Origin: Mycogone perniciosa
Lineage: Eukaryota; Ascomycota; Sordariomycetes; Hypocreales; Hypocreaceae
Length of the DNA: 64,000 nt
Direction of reading: 5' to 3'
NCBI GenBank assembly: GCA_025331125.1
Contig: JAOALB010000086.1
Span: 1-64,000 of the forward strand
Shown piece by piece: positions 22,818 to 34,700 of this stretch. The notes under the pieces were generated by a model. That model was not told the DNA's origin. It was given only the letters and a program-made list of their open reading frames with translations, and did no database searches. Every line of letters begins with the position of its first letter. The first letter of the stretch is position 1. The position numbers and the translations under genes are program-made.

Positions 22818-23702
22818 CTTGTTCTCGACAAAGGCAAAGAAGAAGTACGAACGATGGTTCTCCCGAGAATACCAGAAGAACAAGGTTGGGAAACCGCGCG
22901 AGTTGCCGAATTTTCGTAGGTTGGCTTGAATGAAAGTCAGGATGGGTACAATCTGTGACCAGAGTCTGCCTCCGTTAGTAATCTTTTGTGCTTCCAATTG
23001 CGACCTAAGAAACTTGGGCAATGCATTGTAAGAGACTGTGTTTAGAACTGGATCGGCTGGCTCCACAAGGTCAATTGAAACCTGCCGGCAGCGATGGAAG
23101 TTGTTCAGCAAAGTATATCTGATGAGCGGCGTGGTCGAGGGGCTGAGCAGCTCGTCCTGATGCTGGGAGATGGACAAGCAGCGGAGAACTCGCTTTGCAC
23201 GTTTGGAACGTGTTATGACCATACTGAACAGGCCTTCAGGAGGCGACTCAAGAAGAAGAAGGAATATAATTAGCCACCAAATTGGTTGCTGGAGTGCAGT
23301 TAAGAGAGGTTGGGGGTGAGGAATCACTGAATGATTCCGACCAGTTGCAACGAGCAGGAAGAATGCAGAGGTATTTGCAGTTGGCCAGTGTAAGAGAGAG
23401 AGAAACTGTCAGAGAGGAATCCAAATTCAAAGAGAGAGAGAGAGTAGTGTGCAGAATGCTGAAATGGAGCGCCTCCGAATTTTTGGTGGTTGGGGCCAAA
23501 GAAAAGATGGGGGAGAAGTGAGAAAAAGGTGAGGAGAACAGATGAAAGTAGCGAGACTCACCCAACAACTGCCAATGAGAGCAATCAGCGACTGGTATAC
23601 ATACAAAGCCTTGATCAGGCTTCCAACAGGGAGTATGGCGAGACAACAGATGGAGAGAAAAACAGGTAGGACAAACTTGGCCAGTTTGTTGATGATCAAA
23701 AG
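22818..23702. other. Upstream region with open frame and GA repeats
   Basis: 5' side of the proline-rich gene. A frame continuous with its first exon is open for 170 more codons (to 23327), including a hydrophobic WWLIIFLLLL segment; it may be leader or an N-terminal extension. GA-rich runs at 23393-23445 are pyrimidine tracts on the transcribed strand, consistent with a fungal leader or promoter. Confidence 0.5.
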
Positions 23703-23935
23703 CCAAGGTCTCAACACGAAAAGCTGAACACAAATGCCTCAAGCCCACTGGCTGACCACAACTCTTGGAGGAGCTGGCCGGTGATGGCAAGAGCGTTTTC
23801 TTGATGATTAAGGGCAGGAGGCAATCCTGCAGACTCGCGTATGTAGAGAGGCGGAGTTGGAGCGTCGCTGGATAGGGGGTTAGATGCTGTTGATGCGAGC
23901 TGGATAGATACTTCGCGGATTCTTCTTGACTGGGA
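23703..23935 (+). repeat. Inverted duplication, arm A
   Basis: Reverse complement of 25661-25893. The outer 137 bp (23703-23839) match with a single mismatch that I can see; the next roughly 95 bp match at about three quarters of positions. The shared part can be read as LLEELAGDGKSVFLMIKGRR on the plus strand. In this arm the frame soon hits a stop after SWSVAG, so the copy is broken. Confidence 0.88.
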
Positions 23936-25660
23936 CCCCTGGGCGCGGCTTCCTAAGGATGTCTGTTGCGGGCAGTAGCCAACGACAACTAGCTGATGCT
24001 TGATGATAGAGATGCGGAAGGCGAATTACTATGCAGCCTCGGCTCAGGACCTGGTTGTTGGCATATAGGATAGAGCTGCTTGGATGAGGAGCATAAGGAT
24101 GCTGGAAAGTGCGTATCTCTACTCGTAGGATGTTGAAGGAGTGAGGTTGGCGGTGGAAAGCGCCGCACGAGTTTATGTTTTCGAAGAGGTGCGCCTTGGC
24201 TCCGGTTTTCCTCCGCCAAAACACACAGAACGCGTGTGTCGGAGCCGATACCGCAGGAGCCGTTCGCAGCTGGCGGCATGTATAAGGAGTAACTCTATCG
24301 TCTACTGGAAATGGAGCCGTGTCGACGCCGGCGAGGACGGCAGACCGGCTGGCGGAACTGCAACGGGCTGGCGGGCAGGGGGGGGGGGTTGGGGGGCGGG
24401 GGGATGTTGAGGGACAATCTCGGGCGGGCGGGCAGGGGGGGGGGATTGTCGGGCTGTCGGTGACTTGACTGCTTCGTGACACTTCAGTTAGCCTCAGCTG
24501 TGAATCAGGGGATATAGAGCCCAAAGGCGTCGTCATGGCACCGTCATGGCATCTCAACATGGTATAATGGGGGGTCGATATACTGGGGTGGTTGCTGATG
24601 TACCTCCTTCCCTATTGATCGGGTATTCACACTCCCAACGCAGGCACTAGGCCAAGGGGCGAAAGTGTTGCTTCTCTCTAGGTCAGAGTTTCAACACTAC
24701 CTGGTAGCACTCGAGCAGCACACACACCTCAGGCGACTAGGCTCTCAGGGCACCTGTCGGCGTCTGTCTCTTGCACAACAGCGCAAGGCTTGTTCTTGCA
24801 TAGCTTGTGACTGTTGGATGTTCTGCTATCGGTCTACAGTTCAGACACGTATGTTAGCCACTGCAACCCAAGTAAAATAAATCTTTACTCCCAGTTACCC
24901 CTAACCCAATGTCGAGGCTTACTGGTCCGCAACCGGATCCAGCAGCCGGCCGACGTGGGCTGGGACTAAGTATCAGGCAGCTGGAAAATCGATGCACCCA
25001 TTGGAGTCTGAGTGTCCCTATCGTGGGCGAGCAAGATGTCAGAGGGGGAGATGGGCATAGATGATTACCTGGTGTGGGAATGGAATGAATAGGACGATCT
25101 GATCCGCGGAAGAGAGCTTGGTTCTTATACTAGTAGTAACTAGCAAGTGTTCAGGTGTCAAACCGTTGTACCAGGCCAGCAAAAGTGAAGTGTACACCTC
25201 AGCAATTGTAGTTGATGGTGCAGGTTATATTGCATTTGACATTAGGCAGACCAATTTGCCACTGACAACAAAGCATCTCCATTACTCGGAGTCTATGGGT
25301 TGTTACGTGCACCTGGCCTGGAGGCCGAGGGCAATACGCAATATCCGACTGTAAGCATATGTTAGACTAAGGGAAACATTCTAGTAGGATGGATAGATTG
25401 GATAGGATGGCCAAAAGCATGGATGATCACCAGTCGGGGGGTTGTTCGGTGATCCCCGGTTACCAGATGTTTGAGGCAAGCTGCCGCACTGTTGATTTAC
25501 TAACATTGGAGCGGACGCGTTATCGAGCTCAAAAGCGAAGGGACACCACTCAAAGCAAGGTATCAAAAGCTGGATGGAAGATAGGTAAGTATATCTCGAA
25601 GTAGCAGGGACGAGGAAATACATACCGATGATGTCGAGTCTTGGCTGAGCGTGATAGATA
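23936..25660. other. Spacer of the inverted duplication
   Basis: 1.7 kb between the arms. The longest open frame (about 23880-24560, minus) is Pro/Ser/Cys-rich and arises from the G-rich tract. Other frames are short and interrupted. No transposase, reverse transcriptase or other family motif is visible. Confidence 0.45.
24371..24444 (+). other. G-rich tract with runs of 6-11 guanines
   Basis: Two similar blocks, each GGCGGGCAGGGGGGGG-like, separated by about 45 bp and linked by further G runs. The plus strand could form a G-quadruplex. It sits in the spacer between the inverted arms. Confidence 0.8.
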
Positions 25661-25893
25661 GAGATCCCGGTCAAGAAGCATCCGCGACGTATCTATCCAG
25701 CTTCCATCAATAACAACTAACTGTTCGGCAACGCTCCAACGCCACCCCTCTACACCCGCGAGTCTGCAGGATTGTCTCCTGCCCTTAATCATCAAGAAAA
25801 CGCTCTTGCCATCACCGGCCAGCTCCTCCAAGAGTTGTGGTCAGCCAGTGGGCTTGAGGCATTTGTGTTCAGCTTTTCGTGTTGAGACCTTGG
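25661..25893 (-). repeat. Inverted duplication, arm B
   Basis: Partner of arm A, oriented opposite. On the minus strand its frame is open for at least 93 codons: LLEELAGDGKSVFLMIKGRR, then GVEGWRWSVAEQLVVIDGSWIDTSR, then a GTATGT donor-like site after AKTRHHR near 25623. This looks like an exon of an unrecognised gene or gene remnant. Arm B is the better-preserved copy. Confidence 0.85.
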
Positions 25894-27355
25894 TTATGGT
25901 GGCTCGCAAGGGGCGAGACCACGATCGCAAGGTTGGGTGAGAGAAGAAGGAAGTGTTGTGGGGAACGGGGGACAATAAATCTTTCGTTTCCAAAAAAGCA
26001 GAAAGCGGTCAAGCTGTGACCTAAAGAAACCCTTATTATTGATATTCTCGAATTTTGTGCGCCAGTTGTCACTTGACAGGCGAGACAGCCGCCAGCTGAC
26101 GCGCAGTTTGGCTCTCTCGATAACTCCTTACGTCCATTGTTGTCCCCGGATCCGGTTCAAGGAATATTCAAAGTCATCAAATCGTAGTCCTTTTCTGTGG
26201 CATTCATTGAGCGAGTTTGAAGAACACCCTTCTCACTTTGTTCGAGGGTGATATGTGCTTACCCCTTACTTTGTTGACCCGCCGTCGTCCCAGGCTCGTT
26301 AGCCGCAATCTTACTCGGGGAAATAGAGTATACATGCAAATACTTGCAAGATGGTTTGACTGAGGTTACAAGAAGGAGTCTAACTGTTAGAGTTTAACCT
26401 AAAATCCTAATACAGCCCATGGCCAGGAGATCCTAGAGTTTGCTTCCCGCAATCCTCGATTGTCCATGAGATAACTACCAACCTACCCTGCATTACAGAA
26501 AGACTTCACATAATGACAATTGAATAAACAACCTTCAGGGACATATATCTATTTGCCTCCATAGGTAGATTGACCCGTATAGACTCTTATTAAATATGTA
26601 AAATTGTCGGATGTACAAAGTATGAAGCGGCATTAGTATGCGTGAATTATACGACAAACTAGGGTTGAAAGGATGCGGCTCGCGCGGTTTGAAAGGAACA
26701 AAACGCCACTGCCAAGTCTGGCCATTCATCCGGACCCCATTTCAAGCAAGCCTCTTCGTACCTACATATATACTGCATAGACTTTAAATAATTATGTTTG
26801 GATAGATGTAGGCGCCTTGACAGTTGATTCGCCAATTCATGTAAGCGTGGAAGACTAAGACTTTTACGTGAAGTGGCTGCAGTTATGTGCAGATAATGAG
26901 ACCCTGGATATCTCCATGCTTCTGTGTCCTGTTTCACCTTGCCAATTTGGGTTATAGACCAGCATCTGATAGGGCGTACCGAGATTCCGGCTCTCCACTG
27001 ACACTCTCCTGGCGTCATCAACCCCCACAGTCCAGACGGAATGCAACCCCGCTTGCCCGCTATCGTCAAGTCACGAGCCGAGCTGTCGGATCTGCGGGAG
27101 TCTTGGGAAAGCTTAGATTCTTGTCCTCGGTAATAAGGTACTGGCCCGCGGAAGAGCGTACTAGTATTGTGGACGGACTCAGGAGAGGCGACCCTTTAAA
27201 TAGTAGCCCGTCCCGCCGTTCCGTGAAGCTCAAATTCGCTTAATTGTCTCCTGGTCTGTCCTCACCCATCCTTTGACGAGCGCTTCTTTTTACCGTAGTC
27301 TTTTCTTTGTTGCCCAATTGATTCATATTGTTTACCAATCCACCCTGCAATCATC
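25894..27355. other. Intergenic region upstream of the SET gene
   Basis: About 1.46 kb. The last 120 bp before the SET start are pyrimidine-rich, like a fungal leader. The rest is AT-rich with short open frames only; I see no gene, RNA or repeat. Confidence 0.5.
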
Positions 27356-28267
27356 ATGTCGCCCGTCAAACCACATTGGCAGCAGCCCTCTCATCCTGAC
27401 GTCCAAGACGTCGTCGTCAATGAAGCCGATTTCATGACCAAGAGCTACTCCAAGGTGGTACTGCCGCCATTCGGCCTCTTTGCAAAACTAGAGTTCCCTC
27501 CTTGCAACTTTACTACAGAGCCTACCTATGCCACAGTGCAGGCGGGCAAGAACAAGCACTTAAACCTCAATAGTGACTTGCTCTACGTCAACCACTCCTG
27601 TGAACCTACTCTTGTTAGTCTCCCTGACTTGGTTCATGACAAATATCCAAGGAAGTACTATTGTTAACAAAATTTCCTTTCCATGTAGTTTTTCGATATG
27701 GGAAACATGAACATCGTGGCTGGACCCAGGGGTCTACAGCCTGGAGATGAACTCACAGTTGGTCGACCCCCCCTTTTCTGTTAGTACCGAGTCGTGGCTC
27801 ACCTCAGTTAGTTTTTCTATTCATCTACTGAATGGGATATGGCCCAGCCATTCAGCTGCCTCTGTGGCAAGCCCACATGCAGAAAGGTCATTGCTGGCGC
27901 CAAGAGCATGTCCCCCGAACAGCTCGAAGGCCTCTGGCTCAACGGTCACATCCACGACTTGCTCCGTGAGCAAGCCAACAACAACTCCTCCAACGGTCAG
28001 TCGCAGTCTGAAAATGACAGCGATACCACTGCCCAAGCGCTGAAACATGCCTTGGATCTCGCTGAGAAGGCTGCGGAGGGCGCGCGCCAGGCCTTGCAAA
28101 AGTACATTGAGGAAGTTCCCTTTGCGAACGGCAGCGGTCATGCCAACAAGTTCAATGGTACGGGTGCCAACAGCGATATCAATGGCAAGGGATCGCGTTT
28201 GGAACGTCGTGGTCCGACGTCGAGGGAGTTGAGTGGCGAGATGGGAGGCGATACTATTTGCGTATGA
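27356..28267 (+). CDS. Small SET-domain protein with post-SET cysteines
   Basis: Putative lysine methyltransferase-like protein of 260 aa. Exons are 27356..27613, 27689..27757 and 27812..28267; introns are 75 and 54 nt, both phase 0, with weak GTTAGT and GTTGGT donors. The spliced product reads NSDLLYVNHSCEPTL, corresponding to the SET NHSC motif that forms the cofactor pocket. It continues with GDELTFFYSSTEWDMAQPF, the SET C-terminal motif with its tyrosine, and CLCGKPTC, a post-SET CXCX4C cluster. The N-terminal SET half is short and the usual GXG cofactor loop is not obvious. The C-terminal third is a disordered acidic/Ala-rich helix. Substrate cannot be inferred. Without splicing, both SET motifs are split, which supports the model. 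Confidence 0.85.
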
Positions 28268-28580
28268 GGTGATGTGGGAGGGGGGAATCAATGGGAGTGT
28301 TCAACCACTCTCTTGAAGTCTTTTATTTGAAGAAAAGCAAAAGAAAACGACGGGGAAAAAAAGCGAAAAACAACAAAAAATAAGAAGAAAAAATGAGGAG
28401 GTAAAAGGTGGAAGAGACATTCGCGTTTCACTGAACATGGATTCAAGTTTTGATATTATAAGTCGTTTCCCAATAAAGCATTTAAACAAAGACCGTTGTA
28501 CAAGATTCCGCCACATCAACTCGTGATACTAAAATTATGCAAAGAAAACACACTCATTACTCATGCCTTCGTATTATCCT

Positions 28581-30396
28581 CTAATCGTGCCACCGATTCC
28601 ACACACTGTGACCTTTCTTAGATCCAGAGCCCCTACTATTATGCTGTACCTCTTCCTTCGCCCACTCTTGGCGCTCCATCATGCGCCTTGCCTGAAACGC
28701 CCGCGCAAACTTCCAAGCCTCGGTATCAGCCATATTCCAAGCTTCCAAGGAGGCGCGCAGCTTGATCTTCTCAGTGTTGTTGGCTAGCGCCACTACTTTC
28801 TTGGCTATGTCGACCAGAGATTGCTCGTGGGCGATCTGTTCAGCCGAGGCCACTGGCCCATTGACCCTGTCCGTCTCTTCAGGTTTGGGTATGCGATCTG
28901 CAGGGACAGGACTCTGAGATTTGCCATCTGCCATGGCCTCCTTGGGGATGGCAAATCCGAAATACCAGTCTATGTCACCGGGGGATCTCGTCCTCGGCAG
29001 TAAGCTACAGTGAGTGTGCCGTTGCGAACTCACGGGCTACAACCTCTTTAAAACGCACGACTCGACGGTTGGCAGACACGCCGGAGCCAAGATATGACTG
29101 CGTGACAAGTTTGAGCCAGGTGTCACGAGGAGACTCAAGGATCCAGGTGATGTTGATTGATTCCCTGACGTTGTCAACCAGAGCAAAGGTCCAGGGATGC
29201 GGAACTACGCCGATGGTGAAAATATGAGGCGAATCGTGATACCGGGAAGGCGTAGTGACTGTCGTCGGAGCTGCTACGCACGGGTAGCATTTGGGTAGGT
29301 TTGGGGGACAGCTTGCTGGCATGGGACCCTTGGGGCACATGGCTAGATATCTGGCGAGTTGCAATGCTCCACTCACCATGGCTGTTGTGTGCTCGGGATG
29401 GGGTTTGAGGACCTCAATGCCATCGGGAAAGTTGTTTTGCCAGACAGTGAGGAGGTGGTAATTGATGAGCTTGTCTAGGTCTCTGAGAGTCTTGGCCTTA
29501 TCCTGGCTTATGATTTGGGCATACTTGGTCTCGATAACTTTGGCACTGTAGTGAGCCAGTGGTTTGGATGCCTTGTCAATCTTGATGATGCCGTCTGGAA
29601 GGGTCGCAGCTACGCTCTTGTTCTCTTTGAGCTTCGTTGGATCTAGAATGGATCGGATAGCTGAGCTGACAGCGCCTTTCGGCCCCACGAAGAGCGCGTT
29701 GTCGAGATCCGTCCATCTGGTCAAGCTTGGATACTCTCCTCTACGTAGAAATGATAGCAGCGAATCTTCCCTAGGAACTGTTGGCAGTAAGGTATAATCC
29801 GACAATACCCCCCCACCCATGGTATCCCACGCAAACCATCTCATGAGATCCTCCTTCAGCTCCGGGTCCATTTCCATTGCCTGCACCTGTTCGTAGCCGG
29901 GGTTGTTCATTGCTTCGGCAGCACTCAGGATAACAGGCCGAAACCCCTGCGCCCACCAGGCGCGTCTCCACGTCAAGAGTAGGTCACTCTCAGCATCCTT
30001 CTCCTCCCGCGATTGCTTTATGGTCGCGTCATAGTAACAGTAAATAGGCGGGCGCTCCCGAAGGGGAGGGAGCAGCACCCTCTGGTTATCGAGCGTGACG
30101 GAACTTGAGAACGGAACGGACTGCCATTGCCAATCAGTCCACCATGAAGCGCCGCCATATCGATCATTCTTTTGATGAGGCGGCGGGTTCGATGGCTGAC
30201 GGAATGGGTTGAGGATGCTCTTGGACAAAGAGTCGCTACGGTCGTATGCTAAGAGACGTGGAGACGGAGCAATGGCCGAGGATAGACTGCCTATTAGAGC
30301 AATGGCAAGGAGAGACAGGAAGACGAGAAGCAGAGTAAGGCGGCGGGAAGCAGAGCGAGTGATTGGCCTGCCGAGGAGCGCAGATCGCTTCGGCAT
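28581..30396 (-). CDS. Type II membrane protein, glycosyltransferase-like (unassigned)
   Basis: Exons are 29034..30396 and 28581..28969, total 583 aa. The 64-nt intron (28970..29033) runs GTGAGT to CATAG in phase 1. A basic N-terminus (MPKRSALLGRPITRSASRR) precedes one hydrophobic helix (LTLLLVFLSLLAIALIGSL), typical of a Golgi/ER type II anchor. The lumenal part contains PPIYCYYDATIKQS, LLLTWRRAWWAQGFRPVIL and WFAWDTMGGGVLSDYTLLP, whose arrangement recalls sugar-nucleotide-dependent glycosyltransferases. A CPPNLPKCYPC cysteine cluster follows. The C-terminal exon is charged and helical. I cannot assign a family or reaction. Non-ATG frame upstream of 30396 contains two TACTCCGTA motifs and is probably promoter. 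Confidence 0.75.
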
Positions 30397-31724
30397 GTCT
30401 GGCGCGCATGGACAGCGGGTCCCAGAATGAACGGCTATGAATTGGGTACTCCGTAATCCCTGTATAATTAATAGTAGTACGAGTATACTCCGTATGCCAG
30501 GCAAGAATTTCAAGCGCGAGTGAGTGAGCGATGCTTCATATTTGGAAACGCAAAGACCCTGCCTGGGAGGGCCATGATGTGGATTTTCCAGCTGCTTGTC
30601 GTCAACTGTTTTCGTACTACAGTCTTTTTAGTATGGTCTTGTTGTTGTTGGTATCGTCCAGGGAGAGAAATGATTAGGATATCTTCAGTTAGACCCGCGC
30701 GATTATCTAATGACGTAGGTGGGGGCACTAGATCTTATCGGCGATAAGCTTTTTCGACTTCAGGAACTGATGACATTTAAGTGGTGCATTGACAATCGGT
30801 TCAATTACATCACCATCACCTTCAACTCACTTTCAGCAAGCGTTTGTCTTTCTTGACCATAGAGAAAGAGTGAAAATGAATTCTCAGCATGAATTCACTC
30901 AGAATGGAGCGCAATTAATCATTGAAGTGAAAAAAAGGCACTCCCTACAGCCCGCGCAAAGTGGCAAGCCACAGTGTGCCCCACCACCTGCCAGCTGCCT
31001 ATGGCCTCCCACTGTGACGAGCAAGAAAGCAATATTCCGTGTTTACAAAGAAGTACCTGGCTGAAGTTCATTGTTTTCCCCCATTTTACATCTTCTTCGT
31101 GAATAATCCACCAACTTGACTTTGTTGATGCTGCATACTTCCGCACTTCGCCGCCCTTAACACGACTCCCCATCGTCCCTGATAGTGCGCCTCTCACTAA
31201 AAGTCACCGTTATTATACGTTTATCCTGCATGCCTATGCGACTGGCCAAACCTCAGCCATACTTCGTTAGGCCTCCAGGAGCGAAAAGATCAGGTAGCTA
31301 TTCGCCTGCTCTCCACTCACTTCTTCATCCAAGCTGACAATCTAAAGATCCAAGGCACCTTGAACTCTATTCCTGGCAGGTCTAGCAACTTGGTTCACTC
31401 ATGAAATGACATTGGCACCTTCTTGCAACCTATAAAGTAGGCCTTGAGAACCACGGCTTTGTCGAAATCTCCTTAGCCAGCATCGTCGTATCGCCGCCAT
31501 TTCCATTCGCCAGCCATTCACAGACTTGCAGCAAAACACCCACGACCTGTCTTTGTCACTCTTGGAAAGCAGCTACGGTCATTTTCACGCCCTCCAGCTC
31601 GCCCTCTCACTGGCGGGACGTGAGTTCAATTTCCACAGGAAGCTCGGAGTGTTGGGCGTGCCTCATCTCGACCTGGAGTCGAGATTTATTCGGGCCGGAC
31701 TTCATCCTACGGGCCACCTACATC
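30397..31724. other. Divergent intergenic region between the membrane protein and the PARP/E2 gene
   Basis: About 1.3 kb between divergent start codons. Two TACTCCGTA copies (30447 and 30486) lie within 100 bp of the membrane-protein start. The side near 31500-31720 is pyrimidine-rich with small upstream open frames, likely leader of the PARP/E2 gene. No extra gene. Confidence 0.5.
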
Positions 31725-34700
31725 ATGGGCTTAAAACAATTCAACAGAGATGTGGCCCTTGCCAAGGATACATCCATCAACAGAGTCTCCAGTATTCGGC
31801 GTGGAGACTCAGATGGCGAACTTGTGTTCACATATTCTCATGCCAATCTCTCAAGCCCTCTCACAATACAAGTGCTCATTCTTGGTACTGACAATCCACC
31901 CCCATTTTATACTATGCAAGACTAACACTAGCCAGACACTGATTCCTATCCTCAAAGCTCGAGTTTCATGATATTTACAGCCTCGGATTGTGTTGAGGAG
32001 GGTGTTACTCCATTTCTCGAGCAACTCTCGGGCTCCATGAGAAGGAAAAATGTCGAGGCAGTCATCGAAACCATATCCGAAAGGCTTACAATCAAGCTGG
32101 AGACCAACCCTGCCACAAAGGAGGAGTCTGATCTTGATGGTGCATTGGCGCCCGAAGATAACAACGAAACGCCTGTGGAAGACGACGAAGACGAAGACGA
32201 AGAAGACGAGTATCTCTTCTTTGAAACGAACGTGCCTAAGTTGCCGGATGAAGACCCTGCATTTTACTTGACTGCATCTTCTGTTAAACGTTTGAAGAAA
32301 GATTTGCGAGCAGCCCACTCGGCAGGTATCTCGGTGGGAGTACTTCCGGAGGGACAGTCCGTTCGCCAAGCTGAAATGTTCTCTCTGTCCATTCGGATAG
32401 GAAAGCTCGGCATACCGGAAGATGCACTTAAAGCCTGGGATCTTGCAGTGGATGAATATCTTGTCCTTTTGTGTCGATTTCCGACTGGATATCCCTCTGT
32501 TACGGACTTTCTGAAATTGCCCTGCGACCAAACGACCGTACAGTTTCGATTTGGGAAGTGCACCGAATCTAAGCCATCATTGGCAACGGCACGCACGTCT
32601 TTTCTCAATCCACTTGATGGAAGCCCCGTCATGGATGAAGATCTCACGGTTGAAAGTACAGTAGAAGGTCACGGAGACGCCTTCGTGCCCCTCTACATGT
32701 CTAATTCGATCAATCTTCTGCTGAACAAGGAATTCTTCAGATTACTCAAGACTCGAAGGGCCCATAAGAAATCATGGGATGCAACTCAGGAGTATCTATT
32801 CCAAATTTCCAGAGGCGAACATCGTTCAAGCGCAGGATCTAATCCGCAGAAATCTTGTGATATCTCGCAGGAGGATGACGATGTTCCAATATCAATCCAT
32901 GCTCCTTCGTCACTCCAACACGATTACGCATTGGATGAAGAAGAAGATTTCAGTATCCCCCTGGTTTCTATGCAATTCGCACTTCGGCGGATGGCTCGAT
33001 GCACACAGTACTGCATGGTTTGTTACCAAAGGATTCGAGAAGAGTTTGAAGCGCTGAAGCCTTACGCCTGCCCCAACTCGCTTTGCCTCTACCAGTATAT
33101 TACTCTAGGACTCGGATCAAGCATTGAGCATGAGGTTACTAAAAACCCTTACGTTGTCGATCTTCTCGTCAGTTTCTTCTGCTCGGCGGTTGAATCCCAG
33201 TCGCTTCGAAAGTATCCCAAGGGCCTCAATCTCAAGAGCGTTCGCACTGGAACCATAAAACATCCAGCAGAGCATATCGTGGCCGAAGCCTGCTTCAAAG
33301 AAAAGGTGATCAGATTGAGCTCCTCAGATCCCACAAAGCGTCACACCCTAAAAGAGGGTGCTTCGATATTCGTTGTGATAGAAGGTCCGGAGGTGGTACC
33401 GACAGGATCAATTATGGACGGAGGTGAGACTTTTATTCTGTTTGACTAACCCTGGCCATTTGGAATCGGGGTACTATGGAAAGCGACTTCTAACTTGCCC
33501 TCAGGTCTTGAAAGGCATGTTTGCCGGGTAACAGGTGCCAAAGACGACTCGTACACTTTTGAGATACTGGCAACGCAAACCACTCCACTAAACGTGAAGC
33601 TCTTACCCGAGCATGATAAATCCACGCAGGCATCATGCCCAACGGATGATTGGAAGCGGGTACTCATCTTTCAGTTTACCCATGATTTAGACAAACTCCC
33701 CAAGTCTGACCGCTCTGTTGCCCTGATGCTCTTGACAGCTGGGATTCCTTCTGTGTTGAAGATGAGAACCTACTTGCTTCAAAACCCAGGGCGCCGCTTG
33801 GTGTCCTGGAACAAAATAGACAACAACTCACTGACACTACTCCATTGGATTGTGGCCTCAAACAGGTCTCTTATTCTTCAAGATGACGCAGTACCCTCAT
33901 CCGAACTCACCGAGAATGCATCGAATAGGGATGGAAGTGAGTCCCCAAAGCCCATGACCACTAATCCAAACAAAGTCAAAGGAATTCCCGAGACATGGAT
34001 GCAGTTTCGCTTTTTGCAAGGGACTCCGGAGCGGGAAAAGCTGTTCATGAAAGCGCTGCAATCGACAACCGGAGCTCCAACAAATGGGAAACAGTACCCA
34101 ACTCTATTTGCATGGCACGGAAGTCCCCTTCATAACTGGCATAGCATCATACGCACCGGTCTTGACTTTCTAACCGTCGCTAATGGTCGAACATTTGGCA
34201 ACGGAGTGTATTTCAACCCTTGCCTAGCCGTCAGCTGCGGGTATGCTGTGAAGTCCTCACGCAACATAATGCATCCAGTAAGTACATGGTTCGCGAAGTT
34301 GATATTTTTTCCCTCTCTGAAACTTCGCAAAAACGTCTGATCATCAGATTATCGCTAACTTTCATCTTTTCCAGTCGGCATGGCAGAATTCTGAATTGAG
34401 ACCTTCCTCAGCCGTTAGCATGTGCGAAATCATCAATCGCCCCCAGGACTTCGTTTCTGTGAGCCCGCACTATGTCGTCGACAAACTTGAATGGATCCAA
34501 TGTCGATATCTATTTGTGGAGGTGTTACCAACCTCTAATGCCTTAGAACAGCCATTCCCAACACCGCCGATCCAAGACTGCGTTGGGTATGCAGATCAAA
34601 ACCCGCGCCGCCAGCTCACCGGACGTCACGGGAATCGCATCCAAATACCCCTGTCGGCAGTATCTTCCCAAAGAAGGGGTGCGGTAGGAACATCGGAGCA

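Noticed and set aside
23880..24560. 226-codon minus-strand open frame
   Set aside because: Pro/Ser/Cys-rich, runs through the G-rich tract, no family resemblance, and overlaps other frames of similar length.
24665..24880. Cys-rich frame (KACSCIACDC) suggestive of a zinc cluster
   Set aside because: Spacing does not fit Zn2Cys6 or any other finger, and the frame is short and isolated.
24894..24906. Telomere-like CCCCTAACCC word
   Set aside because: A single short occurrence with no tandem array; the surrounding region is internal chromosome.
30397..30513. N-terminal extension of the membrane protein
   Set aside because: It would need a TTG start and would translate the TACTCCGTA repeats; the ATG at 30396 gives a proper type II anchor.
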